64,000 nucleotides of DNA from an uncultured Bacteroides sp. (GCA_945874355.1 CAMCGB010000007.1:60431-124430); one strand, 5' to 3'. Shown: positions 9,032 through 19,800, counted from the stretch's first letter. Program-made: numbers and translations. Notes: a model not told the origin generated them from the letters alone.

Positions 9032-11116
9032 TTAATAGAATCTCTCGCGATTGTCCTTCACGTCGCAGTACTCGCTCATAACAGGGATAATGAGCTGTGA
9101 GGTGTACTGTGCCTTCTGGGCGGCAGTGCTGCGGGCGTCATCCTCGGTGTAGAAAGAGCCTTTCTCGCTGGAGTTGACCTTCACCACATAAACACCCATA
9201 TTGCCTGCTACAGGGCCGTAAACAGTGCCCTGGGGAGCTACGGAAGCTGCTCCTGCGAGTGCAGGGTCAACGCTTGCCGATGCAAGTGAAAGAGCTTCGT
9301 TGTTCTCTACGCTTACAGAGAGAGCCTCTGCAATCTTTTCCATATCATTCAGACCCTCTATCTTCTCGGATACGCTTGCAAGAGTCTTCTGCTGCAGCTT
9401 CTCGGAGTAGAGACGGTTCTTGATGACCTCAGCGACCTCTGAAACGGGAGCATAACCCTCCTTGTGAGCCTCCTTGACGGCTACGATGAAGAAGTAGTTG
9501 TTGTTCACGGTCAGAATCTCGGAAGCCTTGCCGGGTTTGTGGTCGAAGGCCCATCTGGTCACGGTCTTGGCCTGGTCGATGGCGCCGTAGTTGGAAGTGG
9601 CCTCCGTGACGGTCAGGCTGTGGGAGTAAACCTTGGTGGAATCTACAGCCTTCTTGTAGCCTTCGTAAGAGCCTGCGGTGAGGGATGCGAAGGTGTTGGC
9701 CTGTGCGTAGTAGCTGTTGAAGGTCTCCTTGCTTGCGATGGCGGTCTTCTCAAGCACTGCTACCTGCTTCTTGGCAATGGGCTTGCTGGCCCTGGTCACG
9801 AGCACCACGTGGGTTCCGTAGCTGCTTGTAAGAGAGAAAGGCTTGCCTACCTGGGCCTCGAGTACGGACTCCATACCGGGAATCATATAGTTCTGGGTCA
9901 TCCAGCCTATGGTTCCGAGCTCTCCGTCATAAGCGGAATTCTGGTCGAGGGAGTACTGGGCTGCGAGGTTTGAGAATGACACTCCACCCTTTGAAAGCAC
10001 TTTTACAAGGCTGTCGGCGGTATTCTTTGCTCCGCTGCCCTGCAGAAGGATATGCTTTACGAATACTGAGTCGGGGATGTTCTTCTCAGCGACCACGCGT
10101 CCTGCGTAGAAGGTGTTGCCGCTCTTGATGACCTGCGTGAGATTCCTCTTCTGGGCGAAGATCTGGTCGTCAAGCTCGCTGTTGATGGTAGAAAGCTCGC
10201 CCTCCTTGTACCAGTATGAAGAAAGCTGGCTCTCGGAGTTCTTCTGAAGGAAGGACTTCATATTGTCGGTGGTGGCGAACATTTCGTAGGCCTCATCCAT
10301 CTCAAGACTGGTCTTGTTCACATCGTCAGAAGAAGGAACTACCTCAAAGACAACATATTCAACCTCGCGGCTTGCGTTGCGCTTGAAGAAAGACTTGTGG
10401 TCTTTGTAGAACTTCTTTATCTCGGAAGAGCTGACATTGATGGTAGAGTCCTGTCCCATAGGATAGTAGCTCATACAGTAGTCAATGTTCACGGTGGTGT
10501 TGCCTGCTTCGAGGTCTGAAGCGAGCTGCAGAGCGTTCTCAAAGCTGCTGGCGCTGAACAGGGCGCCGTACTTCTGGTAGAACTGCTGGGTGTAGACGGT
10601 GTTCTGCACATAATCCCAGTAGAGACGGAGTCTGCCGGTCTCGTCAGAAGCCATTGCGTCAAGGAATGACTTCAAGGCATCGGGAGAGAAAACACCGCTC
10701 TCGTCCATAAAGACAGGATTCTGGGCGATGATAGGAGAAGGGTTGCTGCCGCTTACAAGCGAAACGAGCTCCTCGTCACCCACGGTGATACCGGCCTTTT
10801 TGGCGTTCTCGACGAACATATATTTGTCGAGATATTCCTGCCAGGCCGCATTTCTGATCTGCTGCTGAATCTGCTCGTTCTGAGCTGACGAACCCTGAAG
10901 GAGTTCGTTGATGGTGGTGTACTTATCGACTGTCTCCTGGAAGTCGGTGTAGGACACTTTCTTTCCGGCAACCTTGCCTACATCATACTTTGACGACATC
11001 GAATTCAGGGCAGACTCGAGAGTGCTCGGATCGATGATGAAAGAAAGAAGCGCCAACGCGATGATAATGGAGATCACGAGGCCGAATTTGACACGTATTT
11101 TTTCAAGAAGTGCCAT
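9032..11116 (-). CDS. ppiD: Peptidylprolyl isomerase PpiD/SurA-like, membrane-anchored
   Basis: N-terminal TM (FGLVISIIIALALLSFIID), SurA-N-like region, parvulin segment VKHILLQGSGAKNTADSL..GELGTIGWMTQNYMIPGME. Confidence 0.9.
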   Translation of the reverse strand: MALLEKIRVKFGLVISIIIALALLSFIIDPSTLESALNSMSSKYDVGKVAGKKVSYTDFQETVDKYTTINELLQGSSAQNEQIQQQIRNAAWQEYLDKYMFVENAKKAGITVGDEELVSLVSGSNPSPIIAQNPVFMDESGVFSPDALKSFLDAMASDETGRLRLYWDYVQNTVYTQQFYQKYGALFSASSFENALQLASDLEAGNTTVNIDYCMSYYPMGQDSTINVSSSEIKKFYKDHKSFFKRNASREVEYVVFEVVPSSDDVNKTSLEMDEAYEMFATTDNMKSFLQKNSESQLSSYWYKEGELSTINSELDDQIFAQKRNLTQVIKSGNTFYAGRVVAEKNIPDSVFVKHILLQGSGAKNTADSLVKVLSKGGVSFSNLAAQYSLDQNSAYDGELGTIGWMTQNYMIPGMESVLEAQVGKPFSLTSSYGTHVVLVTRASKPIAKKQVAVLEKTAIASKETFNSYYAQANTFASLTAGSYEGYKKAVDSTKVYSHSLTVTEATSNYGAIDQAKTVTRWAFDHKPGKASEILTVNNNYFFIVAVKEAHKEGYAPVSEVAEVIKNRLYSEKLQQKTLASVSEKIEGLNDMEKIAEALSVSVENNEALSLASASVDPALAGAASVAPQGTVYGPVAGNMGVYVVKVNSSEKGSFYTEDDARSTAAQKAQYTSQLIIPVMSEYCDVKDNRERFY

Positions 11117-11149
11117 TGTATAATTTTTAGTTTTGTTTCCTCTAAAGGT

Positions 11150-11806
11150 TTAGGGTGCGAATTTATTAATTTTTTTTGGAAAAGGACCAATAAAATTCAC
11201 AGAATCAAGAATAACTGCCGTAGTATCCTTCACAACATAGACATAATTGTTGAAACTGCTGTTGAGCTTCCAGTTCTGCATGCGGTCGTCAGAGCGCATT
11301 CCGTAGCCCTGCATGAAGCCGTCGGGAGAGTACACCTTGACATAGCAGTCAGTGTAGATTTCCTTCCGGGTCTGGTCCCAATAGATGGTGTCCGTCTCCA
11401 TAGTTTCTTTATTTATCACATTGTGCAGCACCACGTTACCGTAAGCTTCCCATACTTCGTCAGAAGTCTTGTTCTCCTTCTTGGGGCTCTTGTGGACTGC
11501 TTTGTCGGACACGATTACAGACTCCAGAAGCCCTTCCGCAGTGTATGAATAGACGGAGATGCCTTCGGGAAAGTAGTCGTATTCGAGCGAGTCCGAGTCG
11601 TAGTGCTCCATCCTTGTAGCCTCAAGGCGCATCTCCAGCAGCCCGTTGCGGCTCTGGACGGCAAAGACATCGTCTATGCTCTGGAGCGGAGTTTTGCCCA
11701 AATCCAGCTTTTCCGCCTTCGCTATGCCCTGACGACAAGAAACGAAAGAACTGGCAATCACGGCTGTGATTGCCAGTATCTCTACACTATGTGACAAATG
11801 TTTCAA
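11150..11806 (-). CDS. lptC: LPS export protein LptC-like lipoprotein
   Basis: Lipobox FVSC; LptC/OstA-like repeat (MRLEATRMEHYDSDSLEYDYFPEGISVYSYTAEGLLESVIVSDKAVH...GNVVLHN); Bacteroidetes neighbourhood. Confidence 0.8.
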   Translation of the reverse strand: MKHLSHSVEILAITAVIASSFVSCRQGIAKAEKLDLGKTPLQSIDDVFAVQSRNGLLEMRLEATRMEHYDSDSLEYDYFPEGISVYSYTAEGLLESVIVSDKAVHKSPKKENKTSDEVWEAYGNVVLHNVINKETMETDTIYWDQTRKEIYTDCYVKVYSPDGFMQGYGMRSDDRMQNWKLNSSFNNYVYVVKDTTAVILDSVNFIGPFPKKINKFAP

Positions 11807-11807
11807 A

Positions 11808-13139
11808 CTATTTGTTGGTGCGCACTGTGGTGTTGGCCCTCATTCCGCCGCATACTACGGTGTATGACTGACCGTTGGTGATGTCGTACATAAAGGCTTC
11901 CTCGCTCTTGGGGAAGTAAGTGCTGTACTGGCTGATGTACTGGTTGGCGGCTTCGGTCAGGGTCTCGTCTGCATTCTTGGCCTTGATCATATAGTCGCAA
12001 GCAACCCAGAAAGGAGCTCTGGCGGCAATCTCGTCTCCACCGCAACGGGTTGCTCCCCAAATGGTTCCGATGAGGAAGTAAGCCTTTCCTGCGAGCTTCT
12101 CGGAAGATGCGGCAACGGTGTTGGCGCACTCGAAAGCCTTGGAGTTCATACCATTCTTGAAGTAGTATGTGGCAAGCTCGTAATTCCAGTCGGCGTCGGT
12201 GTAGGAGTCAGAGTCGTCACTTGCGATAGCCTCCTCCATATATTTGATGGCCTCGTCCACATTGCCTCTTGCAGAGTGCAGCTTGAAGAGGTAGTAAGCG
12301 GAGTTTGCTGAAGGCTCAAGCTTGTACATTGTGGTAACGGCCTTGAGGTAGATGTCGTTGGAGTTGCAGTCATCGGTCATACTCATAGTCTTCACGATGG
12401 TTTGGGCGAGCTTGAGGTTCTCGGGATCGGCCTCGATGCGGGGTCCGTAGAGTTCGATGAGGTGGTCGCAGCTTGCTACCTTGCTGGCTGCAAACACATT
12501 ACCCATATCCTGCTTTACCTTCTGGTTCTGCTCTTTCTCAATCTCGTTGTTTGAAGGAGCCTTCTCGAGAAGGTCGCTGTTCCTCTGGAAGATGTTGATG
12601 ACGGTCTCGGCGTCGAGAGAGCCGCCCTGATACTGGTCGATTGCGGCCTGAAGGTCGTAGAGCAGAATCTGACTCTTTGTCTGCTCGGCATTACGCTCGA
12701 TGATGCCTTCGTATCCTGTATAAAGCTTCTCAGAATCGTTCTTGATATAGTTTGCCATATCGAGTCCCTTGTTGTTGAGGGCGGTCACTGCGTACTTGGG
12801 ATAGTACTGGGCCCTGGTCTCGTGAAGGGTCAGGAGAGTATCTACGAGAGCATTGCGGTAAGCGGCGTCGGAAGCGTTCTTGCTGATGAGTCTTCTCATA
12901 AGTACGGCTCCGTCGATGAGCATGTTCTGGCTGGCTGTGGCGGGACACAGACTGTAAGCCTTTCTCCAGTTGGGAGTTGCCTCATCATAAGCCTTCTGCT
13001 TGTAATACTCTTTGTAGTAGGACATGTACTTGATGCACTCGGCACTGTCCGCACCCCACTTGCCCTGCGCAAACAAATTGCCTGAGACGAACAGGGCTGC
13101 GATGGAAATCAAGATTGAAAGTGATACTGACTTTTTCAT
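11808..13139 (-). CDS. TPR-type periplasmic protein
   Basis: Signal peptide; helical repeats (ANSAYYLFKLHSARGNVDEAIKYMEEAI..WNYELATYYFKNGMNSKAFECAN). Confidence 0.75.
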   Translation of the reverse strand: MKKSVSLSILISIAALFVSGNLFAQGKWGADSAECIKYMSYYKEYYKQKAYDEATPNWRKAYSLCPATASQNMLIDGAVLMRRLISKNASDAAYRNALVDTLLTLHETRAQYYPKYAVTALNNKGLDMANYIKNDSEKLYTGYEGIIERNAEQTKSQILLYDLQAAIDQYQGGSLDAETVINIFQRNSDLLEKAPSNNEIEKEQNQKVKQDMGNVFAASKVASCDHLIELYGPRIEADPENLKLAQTIVKTMSMTDDCNSNDIYLKAVTTMYKLEPSANSAYYLFKLHSARGNVDEAIKYMEEAIASDDSDSYTDADWNYELATYYFKNGMNSKAFECANTVAASSEKLAGKAYFLIGTIWGATRCGGDEIAARAPFWVACDYMIKAKNADETLTEAANQYISQYSTYFPKSEEAFMYDITNGQSYTVVCGGMRANTTVRTNK

Positions 13140-13157
13140 ATTGTTAATAATGTTTGT

Positions 13158-14465
13158 TTATTCGTATCTCGGTTTCTGGAACCAGATGTCAAATATATTG
13201 ACTCCAATAGAGAAATTGAAATATCTTTCCCTTACAAGCTGCTCGCGGAGGGCTCCCCTCTGTCCCAGTTCAAAGCCCAGGGTCAGACCGTTGTACCACC
13301 TGAACACAGGCAAAGTGACTCCGAAGGTAAGCCCCATCGAATTGATTTGCTGACCGTTACAGGTGAAATAATCCTTTTTGTAGTAGGCTCCGGCGCGGTA
13401 AGCCACACGGTTGAAATAGTAGCGTATATCGTTGCGGTTCGGCACAAATTCCATACCTAAACGGTAGCTTTCCGACAAGCAGGTCTCAAAGGGAGACGAA
13501 GTCTTCGAGAAGCCGCTGATGTTTTCAATCCCGGTGTTTGTCCAGTCGGAGCGGGAGTAGTCGAAGGCTACCATAAGCTTGTCGGCATACTTGAACGAAA
13601 CTCCCACGGCAAGCTCGGAAGCAATCTTCGCTTTACGTGTAAGTCCAAGAGTGTCAGACTTATAGTAAAGAGTATCAGCAGACACGGAACCTACCGAATA
13701 GCGCTCGTCGGTGTAGTAACCCTTGAGGTCGGCGCCGGTGGAATAGGTGGCTCCGAGAGCGAGGGTGACCTTCTGCCCTATGGGCTGCTCGTACTGGAGT
13801 CCGAACTTTCCGCCCAGGGCCGAAGCCTGCAGGGTGGTGGAATTCTGGATTGAATTGTACGATTTGTCGCTTATCGAGGTATTATATGTCTTAGTGACAC
13901 TTCCGAAATAGCAGTCGAACTCGGCTCCGAGCGAGAGCCTTTTGAAAAGGGTCACTCCGGCGGCCGCAAAGCCTTTGTACAAACTTCCGCTTCCGTCTGC
14001 CGAGAATGAAATGGTGCCTATGTTACCGTCGGGGTAGGAGAAGGAAGAGGAGAATCCGGTGCTGCTGTAAGGGGTGATTCCAACCATCATAGCAGAGTGG
14101 TCCCACAGCGGGAATGAAAGGACCAAATCGTTGATGTTGAAGACATTATTCACAGATTTGACACCTCCTTGAGAGAAGACTTTATTGTCCCCGTACATCG
14201 AATAGTCGGCCATAAAGGCGAGGGAATCCCTGGCCGTCACGGAGGCGGGATTGACGATGTTGATGAAACGGTTGCTTCTCAGGGCAACTCCGACACCTGC
14301 CATAGATTGGTTGTACGCACTTCCCTGATGTGCCATATCCCCCACTCCGAAGATAGAATACGGAGAGAAGGAATTGTCGGCCTGGGCCCACGCAGAGCCG
14401 CAGAAGGCAATGGTAAGGCAAATAGAGGCCACCAGCCTACTTAATGTTCTTCCTGACATAGTCAT
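13158..14465 (-). CDS. Outer-membrane beta-barrel protein (FadL/PorV-like)
   Basis: Signal peptide, SFSPYSIFGVGDMAHQG..AGVGVALRSNRFINIVNPAS, alternating barrel-like strands. Confidence 0.7.
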   Translation of the reverse strand: MTMSGRTLSRLVASICLTIAFCGSAWAQADNSFSPYSIFGVGDMAHQGSAYNQSMAGVGVALRSNRFINIVNPASVTARDSLAFMADYSMYGDNKVFSQGGVKSVNNVFNINDLVLSFPLWDHSAMMVGITPYSSTGFSSSFSYPDGNIGTISFSADGSGSLYKGFAAAGVTLFKRLSLGAEFDCYFGSVTKTYNTSISDKSYNSIQNSTTLQASALGGKFGLQYEQPIGQKVTLALGATYSTGADLKGYYTDERYSVGSVSADTLYYKSDTLGLTRKAKIASELAVGVSFKYADKLMVAFDYSRSDWTNTGIENISGFSKTSSPFETCLSESYRLGMEFVPNRNDIRYYFNRVAYRAGAYYKKDYFTCNGQQINSMGLTFGVTLPVFRWYNGLTLGFELGQRGALREQLVRERYFNFSIGVNIFDIWFQKPRYE

Positions 14466-15174
14466 CTGTTATTAGAGCCAAACCCATCAGTTCGAGATTG
14501 CAAACTACAAAGATGGAGTTTTTCATTTTCTTGGCAAAATAAATTGCGTCTCCACCCGTAAAAATTACAATATTATCCTTGAAGGCTTTGATGTAGCCGT
14601 CTATTTCAAACATTATACCCAAAATGACTCCGCTCTCGATTGAAGATGCAAGACTGTGGCCCTGGATATCTGTCTGCTCAGGGGTATCCACAAGGGGGAG
14701 AGACTTGGAGTAGCGGTTGAGAGCCTTGAATCTGGTCCTGCATCCCGGGGATATGTTTCCTCCCATATAGCGCCCCTCGGAAGAGAGAAAATCCATAGTA
14801 AGGGTAGTTCCGAAATCGAAGATGCTGCAGGCCTTGCCTTTGAAAAGATGCCGCGCCGCAACCAATCCGGCAGCCCTGTCGCAGGAGAGGTACTCAGGGA
14901 AGTCGTACTTCAGCAGAAGATTGGTGTGGGCCTTGTCAAGTATCAGAAGATGAGAGCATTTGCCCTTAAGCACCGCTTCTTCCTCCGGAAGCACTCCGCT
15001 CACTGAAGCTATGGTTAACACCTCAGGCCTTTCCTTCTCGACTATGGTCAGAAGATAGTCCAGCATCTTCTCCCCCTGATAGCGGAAAGTCTTTCCGAGC
15101 ACACAGGGGTCAAGAGGGTCGCACCAGGCTGCTTTCAGTGCGGTATTTCCTGCAACAACAAGTAGATTCGCCAT
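14437..15174 (-). CDS. coaX: Type III pantothenate kinase
   Basis: NLLVVAGNTALKAAWCD, DRAAGLVAARHLFKG, IFDFGTTLTMDFLSSEGRYMGGNISPGCRTRFKAL, TGGDA. Confidence 0.92.
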   Translation of the reverse strand: MANLLVVAGNTALKAAWCDPLDPCVLGKTFRYQGEKMLDYLLTIVEKERPEVLTIASVSGVLPEEEAVLKGKCSHLLILDKAHTNLLLKYDFPEYLSCDRAAGLVAARHLFKGKACSIFDFGTTLTMDFLSSEGRYMGGNISPGCRTRFKALNRYSKSLPLVDTPEQTDIQGHSLASSIESGVILGIMFEIDGYIKAFKDNIVIFTGGDAIYFAKKMKNSIFVVCNLELMGLALITDDYVRKNIK

Positions 15175-15238
15175 CCGGCTTTCAGTTTAGCAAGACTGCA
15201 AATTTAAGAATTATTTATTTCCGTATCAAGTGATTCGA

Positions 15239-18200
15239 CTACCTGAGTTTACTTATCAGCTTATAGGCAGAAGGCAGGGAAGGGATATTGCGGGCTACTA
15301 TCTTGAGCTTGTTCTCGTTCTGCTTGATTTCCACCTGATTGCCCAGAAGAGCTATGTTTTCCATCACTTTTTCGAAAATTTTGCTCTTATAGTAGGGGCT
15401 CATAGGGTTGGAAACGAAGAATGCTATGAGTATTCCGTTCTTTACGATAATCTTTTCGAATCCGAGCGATGCGCCCAAGTTTCTGAGCCTGAGGACCAGG
15501 AAAAGGTTCTTGAGCTCCTCCGGCAGGGGTCCGAAACGGTCCTCGAGCCTGAGGGTGTAGTTCTGTATTTCCTTTTCCGAAGTCATAGAGTCGATGTCTT
15601 TGTAAATCCTTATCTTCTCGGCGTTTATGTTGATGTAGTCTTCAGGGATGTAGGCGCACTGGTCGGTCTCTATGCTGCATTCCTGCACGAAAGGAGTCCT
15701 CTCGTTGCGGACTGTGATGCCCTGCTCCACACCCAGCTCTTCCATTGCCTCGGAGAGTATCTTCTGGTATGTTTCGAATCCCATTTCGGTTATGAATCCG
15801 CTCTGCTCCGCTCCCAGAAGGTTTCCGGCTCCTCGTATGTCCAGGTCCTGCATCGCTATGTTGAATCCGCTTCCAAGGTCGGAGAACTCCTCTATGGCCT
15901 TGAGTCTGCGGCGGGCATCGTCGCTGATGCTGGCAAGTGGAGGAACTATAAGGTAGCAGAAAGCTTTCTTGTTGCTTCTTCCCACCCTTCCGCGGAGCTG
16001 ATGAAGGTCGCTCAGACCGAAATTCTGAGCCTGGTTGATGATGATGGTGTTGGCGTTGGGGATGTCGAGTCCGTTCTCTATAATGGTGGTACTCAGAAGC
16101 ATATCGTACTCTCCCTTCATAAAGTCGAGCATTTTGGTCTCCAGTGTTTTGGAGTCCATCTGTCCGTGGGCTATGCATATTCTCATATCCGGCACGAGCC
16201 TCTGGAGGATTTCGTATATACTCTGGAGTTCCTCCACTTTGTTGTGCAGGAAGAACACCTGGCCGCCCCTGTTGAGCTCGTAGTTGATGATGCTTCTGAT
16301 TTCCTTCTGGTCGAAAAGTATTATCTCGGTTTGGACAGGAATGCGGTTGGGCGGGGGAGTGTTGATGATGCTCAGGTCCCTGGCGCCGAGCAGGGAGAAC
16401 TGGAGGGTTCTCGGGATGGGAGTTGCGCTCAGGGTGAGTGTGTCGACCGACGATTTGATGCTACGGAGCTTCTCCTTGGCGCTAACTCCGAACTTCTGCT
16501 CCTCGTCTATTATCAGAAGGCCCAAATCCTTGAATTCAAACTCTTTACCCAGTATCTTATGGGTCCCTATTAGTATGTCTATCTGCCCTTTGGAGAGTCT
16601 TTGCTTTATATCTGAAATCTCCTTTGCAGTCCTGAGGCGGCTTACGAATTCTATGCTGCAGGGGAAGTTCTTCAGGCGGGCTGTGAAGGTGTTGTAGTGC
16701 TGCAGGCAGAGTATGGTGGTGGGCACGAGGAGAGCCACCTGCTTGCCGTCCGTAACTGCCTTGAAAGCGGCCCTGACGGCTATTTCGGTCTTTCCGAAGC
16801 CTACATCGCCGCACACCAGACGGTCCATAGGGCAGCTGTCCTCCATATCCCTTTTTACGGCTATCGTGGCGCTCTCCTGGTCCGGAGTGTCCTCGTACAT
16901 AAACGACGACTCGAGCTCTTCCTGCAGGTAGGTGTCGGCCGAGAAGGCGAAGCCCTTGGAAGCGCGTCTTTTGGCATACAGGGCTATGAGTTCCTTTGCT
17001 ATGTCCTTGACCTTCGATTTGGCTCCCGTCTTGAGGTTCTGCCAGGTCTTGCTTCCGAGTTTGTTGATTTTGGGAGGCAGTCCGTCCTTGGAGCGGTATT
17101 TCGAAATCTTGTTCAGAAGGTGAACCGACACGAAGACCACGTCGCCGTCCTTGTAGGTGATTTTTACCACTTCCTGGAGCCTGCCGCGGTCGTCCCTCAT
17201 CTTCACCAGACCTCCGAACACTCCTACACCGTGGTCGATGTGGACTACGTAGTCGCCTATATTGAAGGAGTTCAAGTCATTGACTGTCAGCTGTTCGCTC
17301 TTCTCCACGGAGCGGCGTATGCTGACCCTTTGGAAGCGGTCGAAGATTTCGTGGTCCGAGTAGCAGCAGACCTTGCTGTCGGAGTCGATGAAGCCGTTGT
17401 GGATGACCTTACCCTCGACAAATTCGGGCATCAGGCTGGAATTCTGTATCAGAATGGATTTGAGCCTCTCGGTCTGGGAAGCCTTGTCGGAGAAGATTTT
17501 GACCTTGAATCCTTTCTCGATGTTGGAGCGTATGTCGGAAGCGAGAAGCTCGAAATTCTTATTGAATACAGGCTGGGGAGAGATGTGGAAAGTCACCTGA
17601 TTTTCGCTTTCAACGCCAAGGGGAGTGTCGAGGAATACGGTGCGCAGCTTTTCCATCCCGGAAAGGGCAGGGGAGTGGGAGTACACGTCGAATGAATCGA
17701 GCCAGAGGGTAGTCCCTGAAGGGAGGGCGGAAAGGATGTAGGAGCCTTCGCTCTCTTCGCTTTCTTCGCTTTCGGACGACGAAAGGACGGACGATATTAT
17801 GTTTATGCTCTCTACTTCGCTGATACTCAGCTGGGTGTTGCAGTCGAAGGTGTTGATCTTTTCTATCTCATTGCCCCAGAACGCTATACGGTAGGGATAG
17901 TTGTTCGAGTAGGAGAACACGTCCACCAGCGAGCCCCTGATGGCGAACTGCCCGGGGGCTGAGACGAAGTCAACCCTTTCGAATCCCAGGCTGTTGAGCT
18001 TTCCGCTCAGGGCTTCGTGCGCAATTTCGTCGCCCTTCCGGATGCTGAACGAGCAGGAGGATATGGCTTTTTTTGAGGGGAGTGTTTCTTCGAGGGCGGA
18101 AGGGTAGCTCACTATTATCGTGAGTCCGTCCCCGGATTTGAGTATCCTTTCGAGGGCGGAAGTCCTCTGAACCGATAGGGAAGACTTGTAGTTGCTGCGT

Positions 18201-18442
18201 TCCACGTTTTTGCCGGACTCGGGAAGGAAAAACACAGAATCCGACTCTATGATATTGTAAAGGTCTGAACAGCAGTACTCTGCGGCTTCCTTGTCGGGAA
18301 GGACCACAAGGTGCATCCCGCTTTTTGCCAGCTCACAAAGGACAAACCATCTGGCGGAAAGGTACAAGCCCCGGCAGTAGGTTTTGGAGCTGTTTTCAAG
18401 CGCCGCTCTCAGCTCTTTGCATTTATTTTCAGAAACATACAT
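15239..18442 (-). CDS. mfd: Transcription-repair coupling factor
   Basis: CarD-like region (NIGDYVVHIDHGVGVFGGL), helicase motifs CGDVGFGKTEIAVRAAF, IDEEQKFGV, LSATPIPRTLQFSL, QLRGRVGRS; C-terminal TRCF domain. Confidence 0.97.
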   Translation of the reverse strand: MYVSENKCKELRAALENSSKTYCRGLYLSARWFVLCELAKSGMHLVVLPDKEAAEYCCSDLYNIIESDSVFFLPESGKNVERSNYKSSLSVQRTSALERILKSGDGLTIIVSYPSALEETLPSKKAISSCSFSIRKGDEIAHEALSGKLNSLGFERVDFVSAPGQFAIRGSLVDVFSYSNNYPYRIAFWGNEIEKINTFDCNTQLSISEVESINIISSVLSSSESEESEESEGSYILSALPSGTTLWLDSFDVYSHSPALSGMEKLRTVFLDTPLGVESENQVTFHISPQPVFNKNFELLASDIRSNIEKGFKVKIFSDKASQTERLKSILIQNSSLMPEFVEGKVIHNGFIDSDSKVCCYSDHEIFDRFQRVSIRRSVEKSEQLTVNDLNSFNIGDYVVHIDHGVGVFGGLVKMRDDRGRLQEVVKITYKDGDVVFVSVHLLNKISKYRSKDGLPPKINKLGSKTWQNLKTGAKSKVKDIAKELIALYAKRRASKGFAFSADTYLQEELESSFMYEDTPDQESATIAVKRDMEDSCPMDRLVCGDVGFGKTEIAVRAAFKAVTDGKQVALLVPTTILCLQHYNTFTARLKNFPCSIEFVSRLRTAKEISDIKQRLSKGQIDILIGTHKILGKEFEFKDLGLLIIDEEQKFGVSAKEKLRSIKSSVDTLTLSATPIPRTLQFSLLGARDLSIINTPPPNRIPVQTEIILFDQKEIRSIINYELNRGGQVFFLHNKVEELQSIYEILQRLVPDMRICIAHGQMDSKTLETKMLDFMKGEYDMLLSTTIIENGLDIPNANTIIINQAQNFGLSDLHQLRGRVGRSNKKAFCYLIVPPLASISDDARRRLKAIEEFSDLGSGFNIAMQDLDIRGAGNLLGAEQSGFITEMGFETYQKILSEAMEELGVEQGITVRNERTPFVQECSIETDQCAYIPEDYININAEKIRIYKDIDSMTSEKEIQNYTLRLEDRFGPLPEELKNLFLVLRLRNLGASLGFEKIIVKNGILIAFFVSNPMSPYYKSKIFEKVMENIALLGNQVEIKQNENKLKIVARNIPSLPSAYKLISKLR

Positions 18443-18735
18443 AAGATTATATACCTTATTTCGTAATTTTTGCAGTTTTCAACAACAAGCGTGAAAATCG
18501 GTTGAAAAGCTGTTGATAACCCTGTTAATAACCGACTTTTGAATTGTTAATAAAATGGGGCGGAAAGTTTTGAACTGGCGGGAAAATTGAAAATTGAAGA
18601 TAGAAACAAGTTTATCAACAAGCTAAAAAATTGATATATAAACACTTCACACAGTTATCAACATTTCAACAAGCTATAAATAAACAACAAGTAATATAAA
18701 TAAAAGAGTTATATTTGTAATCTAATTTGTGTCCG
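18443..18735. other. Candidate DnaA-box cluster / replication-origin-like AT-rich intergenic region
   Basis: TTATCAACA at 18511-18519(-), 18612-18620(+), 18655-18663(+); TTATTAACA at 18523-18531(-), 18545-18553(-); AT-rich 18627-18727; divergent flanking genes. Confidence 0.6.
18710..18717 (+). promoter_or_regulatory. Bacteroidetes -7 element (TATATTTG) upstream of ruvB
   Basis: TAnnTTTG match 18 nt before ATG 18736. Confidence 0.5.
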
Positions 18736-19767
18736 ATGCAGGATTTCGACCCTCATAACGTAAACGAAGGCAAAGATAAGGATTTGGAAGGAATAATCAG
18801 GCCTCAGGAACTGGAAGATTTTACCGGTCAGAGCGAGATTGTTTCGAACCTGCGCGTATATATCAAAGCCGCCAAGATGAGGGGAGAGGCGCTGGACCAT
18901 ACTCTGTTCAACGGGCCTCCCGGCCTGGGAAAGACTACCCTCGCGCATATCATAGCCAATGAGATGGGAAGCAACATCAAGATTTCTTCCGGCCCTGTGC
19001 TGGACCGTCCCGGAGATCTGGCCGGTCTGCTGACTTCGCTGGACAAGGGGGATGTGCTTTTTATCGATGAGATTCACCGCCTGTCTCCCGAGGTGGAGGA
19101 GTACCTGTACTCTGCTATGGAGGACTATGTGATTGATATAATGATAGATAAGGGGCCCGGTGCCAGGTCTGTCAGGATCAGTCTCAATCCTTTCACCCTG
19201 GTTGGGGCGACTACCCGTTCGGGACTTTTGACGGCGCCTTTGAGGGCGAGGTTCGGCATCAAGTGCGAACTGGAGTACTACGATACTGCTGACCTTGTGA
19301 GAATCATCACGCGCAGCGCTTCGATACTGGGCGTTGAGATTGAGAGCGAAGCGGCAGGGGAGATTGCCCTCCGCAGCCGCGGAACTCCCCGTATTGCAAA
19401 CTCGCTTCTCCGCAGGGTGCGTGATTTCGCGCAGGTGATGGGGGACGGTCATATAGACCTCAAGATAGCCCGCTATGCCCTGGACAAGCTCCGTATCGAC
19501 ACCCGCGGCCTGGATTCGATAGACAATAAGATACTCCGCACAATCATCACTACCTTCAAGGGAGGTCCTGTGGGTGCGAATACCATAGCTACGGCGATAG
19601 GGGAGGACCAGGGTACTTACGAGGAGGTGTACGAGCCTTTCCTGATAAAGGAGGGCTTTATCGTGCGCACCCAGAGGGGAAGGATAGCTACGGACCTGTC
19701 ATACAGCCATTTGGGGATGGATCCGAGCCCCGCGAGGCTGCCTGACGAGAAAACGCTTTTTGACTGA
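18736..19767 (+). CDS. ruvB: Holliday junction branch migration helicase RuvB
   Basis: [66 protein letters not shown] chosen over the track's TTG at 18727. Confidence 0.97.
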   Translation: MQDFDPHNVNEGKDKDLEGIIRPQELEDFTGQSEIVSNLRVYIKAAKMRGEALDHTLFNGPPGLGKTTLAHIIANEMGSNIKISSGPVLDRPGDLAGLLTSLDKGDVLFIDEIHRLSPEVEEYLYSAMEDYVIDIMIDKGPGARSVRISLNPFTLVGATTRSGLLTAPLRARFGIKCELEYYDTADLVRIITRSASILGVEIESEAAGEIALRSRGTPRIANSLLRRVRDFAQVMGDGHIDLKIARYALDKLRIDTRGLDSIDNKILRTIITTFKGGPVGANTIATAIGEDQGTYEEVYEPFLIKEGFIVRTQRGRIATDLSYSHLGMDPSPARLPDEKTLFD

Positions 19768-19800
19768 AATCAACGATAATACTTATTAATACAATTAACA

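Noticed and set aside
15230-16573. 447-aa plus-strand ORF opposite mfd (and 332-aa ORF at 16697-17695)
   Set aside because: Antisense shadows of mfd helicase motifs, no recognisable domains.
17745-17790. Tandem SEESEESE-coding 9-bp microrepeat within mfd
   Set aside because: Short acidic in-frame repeat in a surface loop; not a distinct element.
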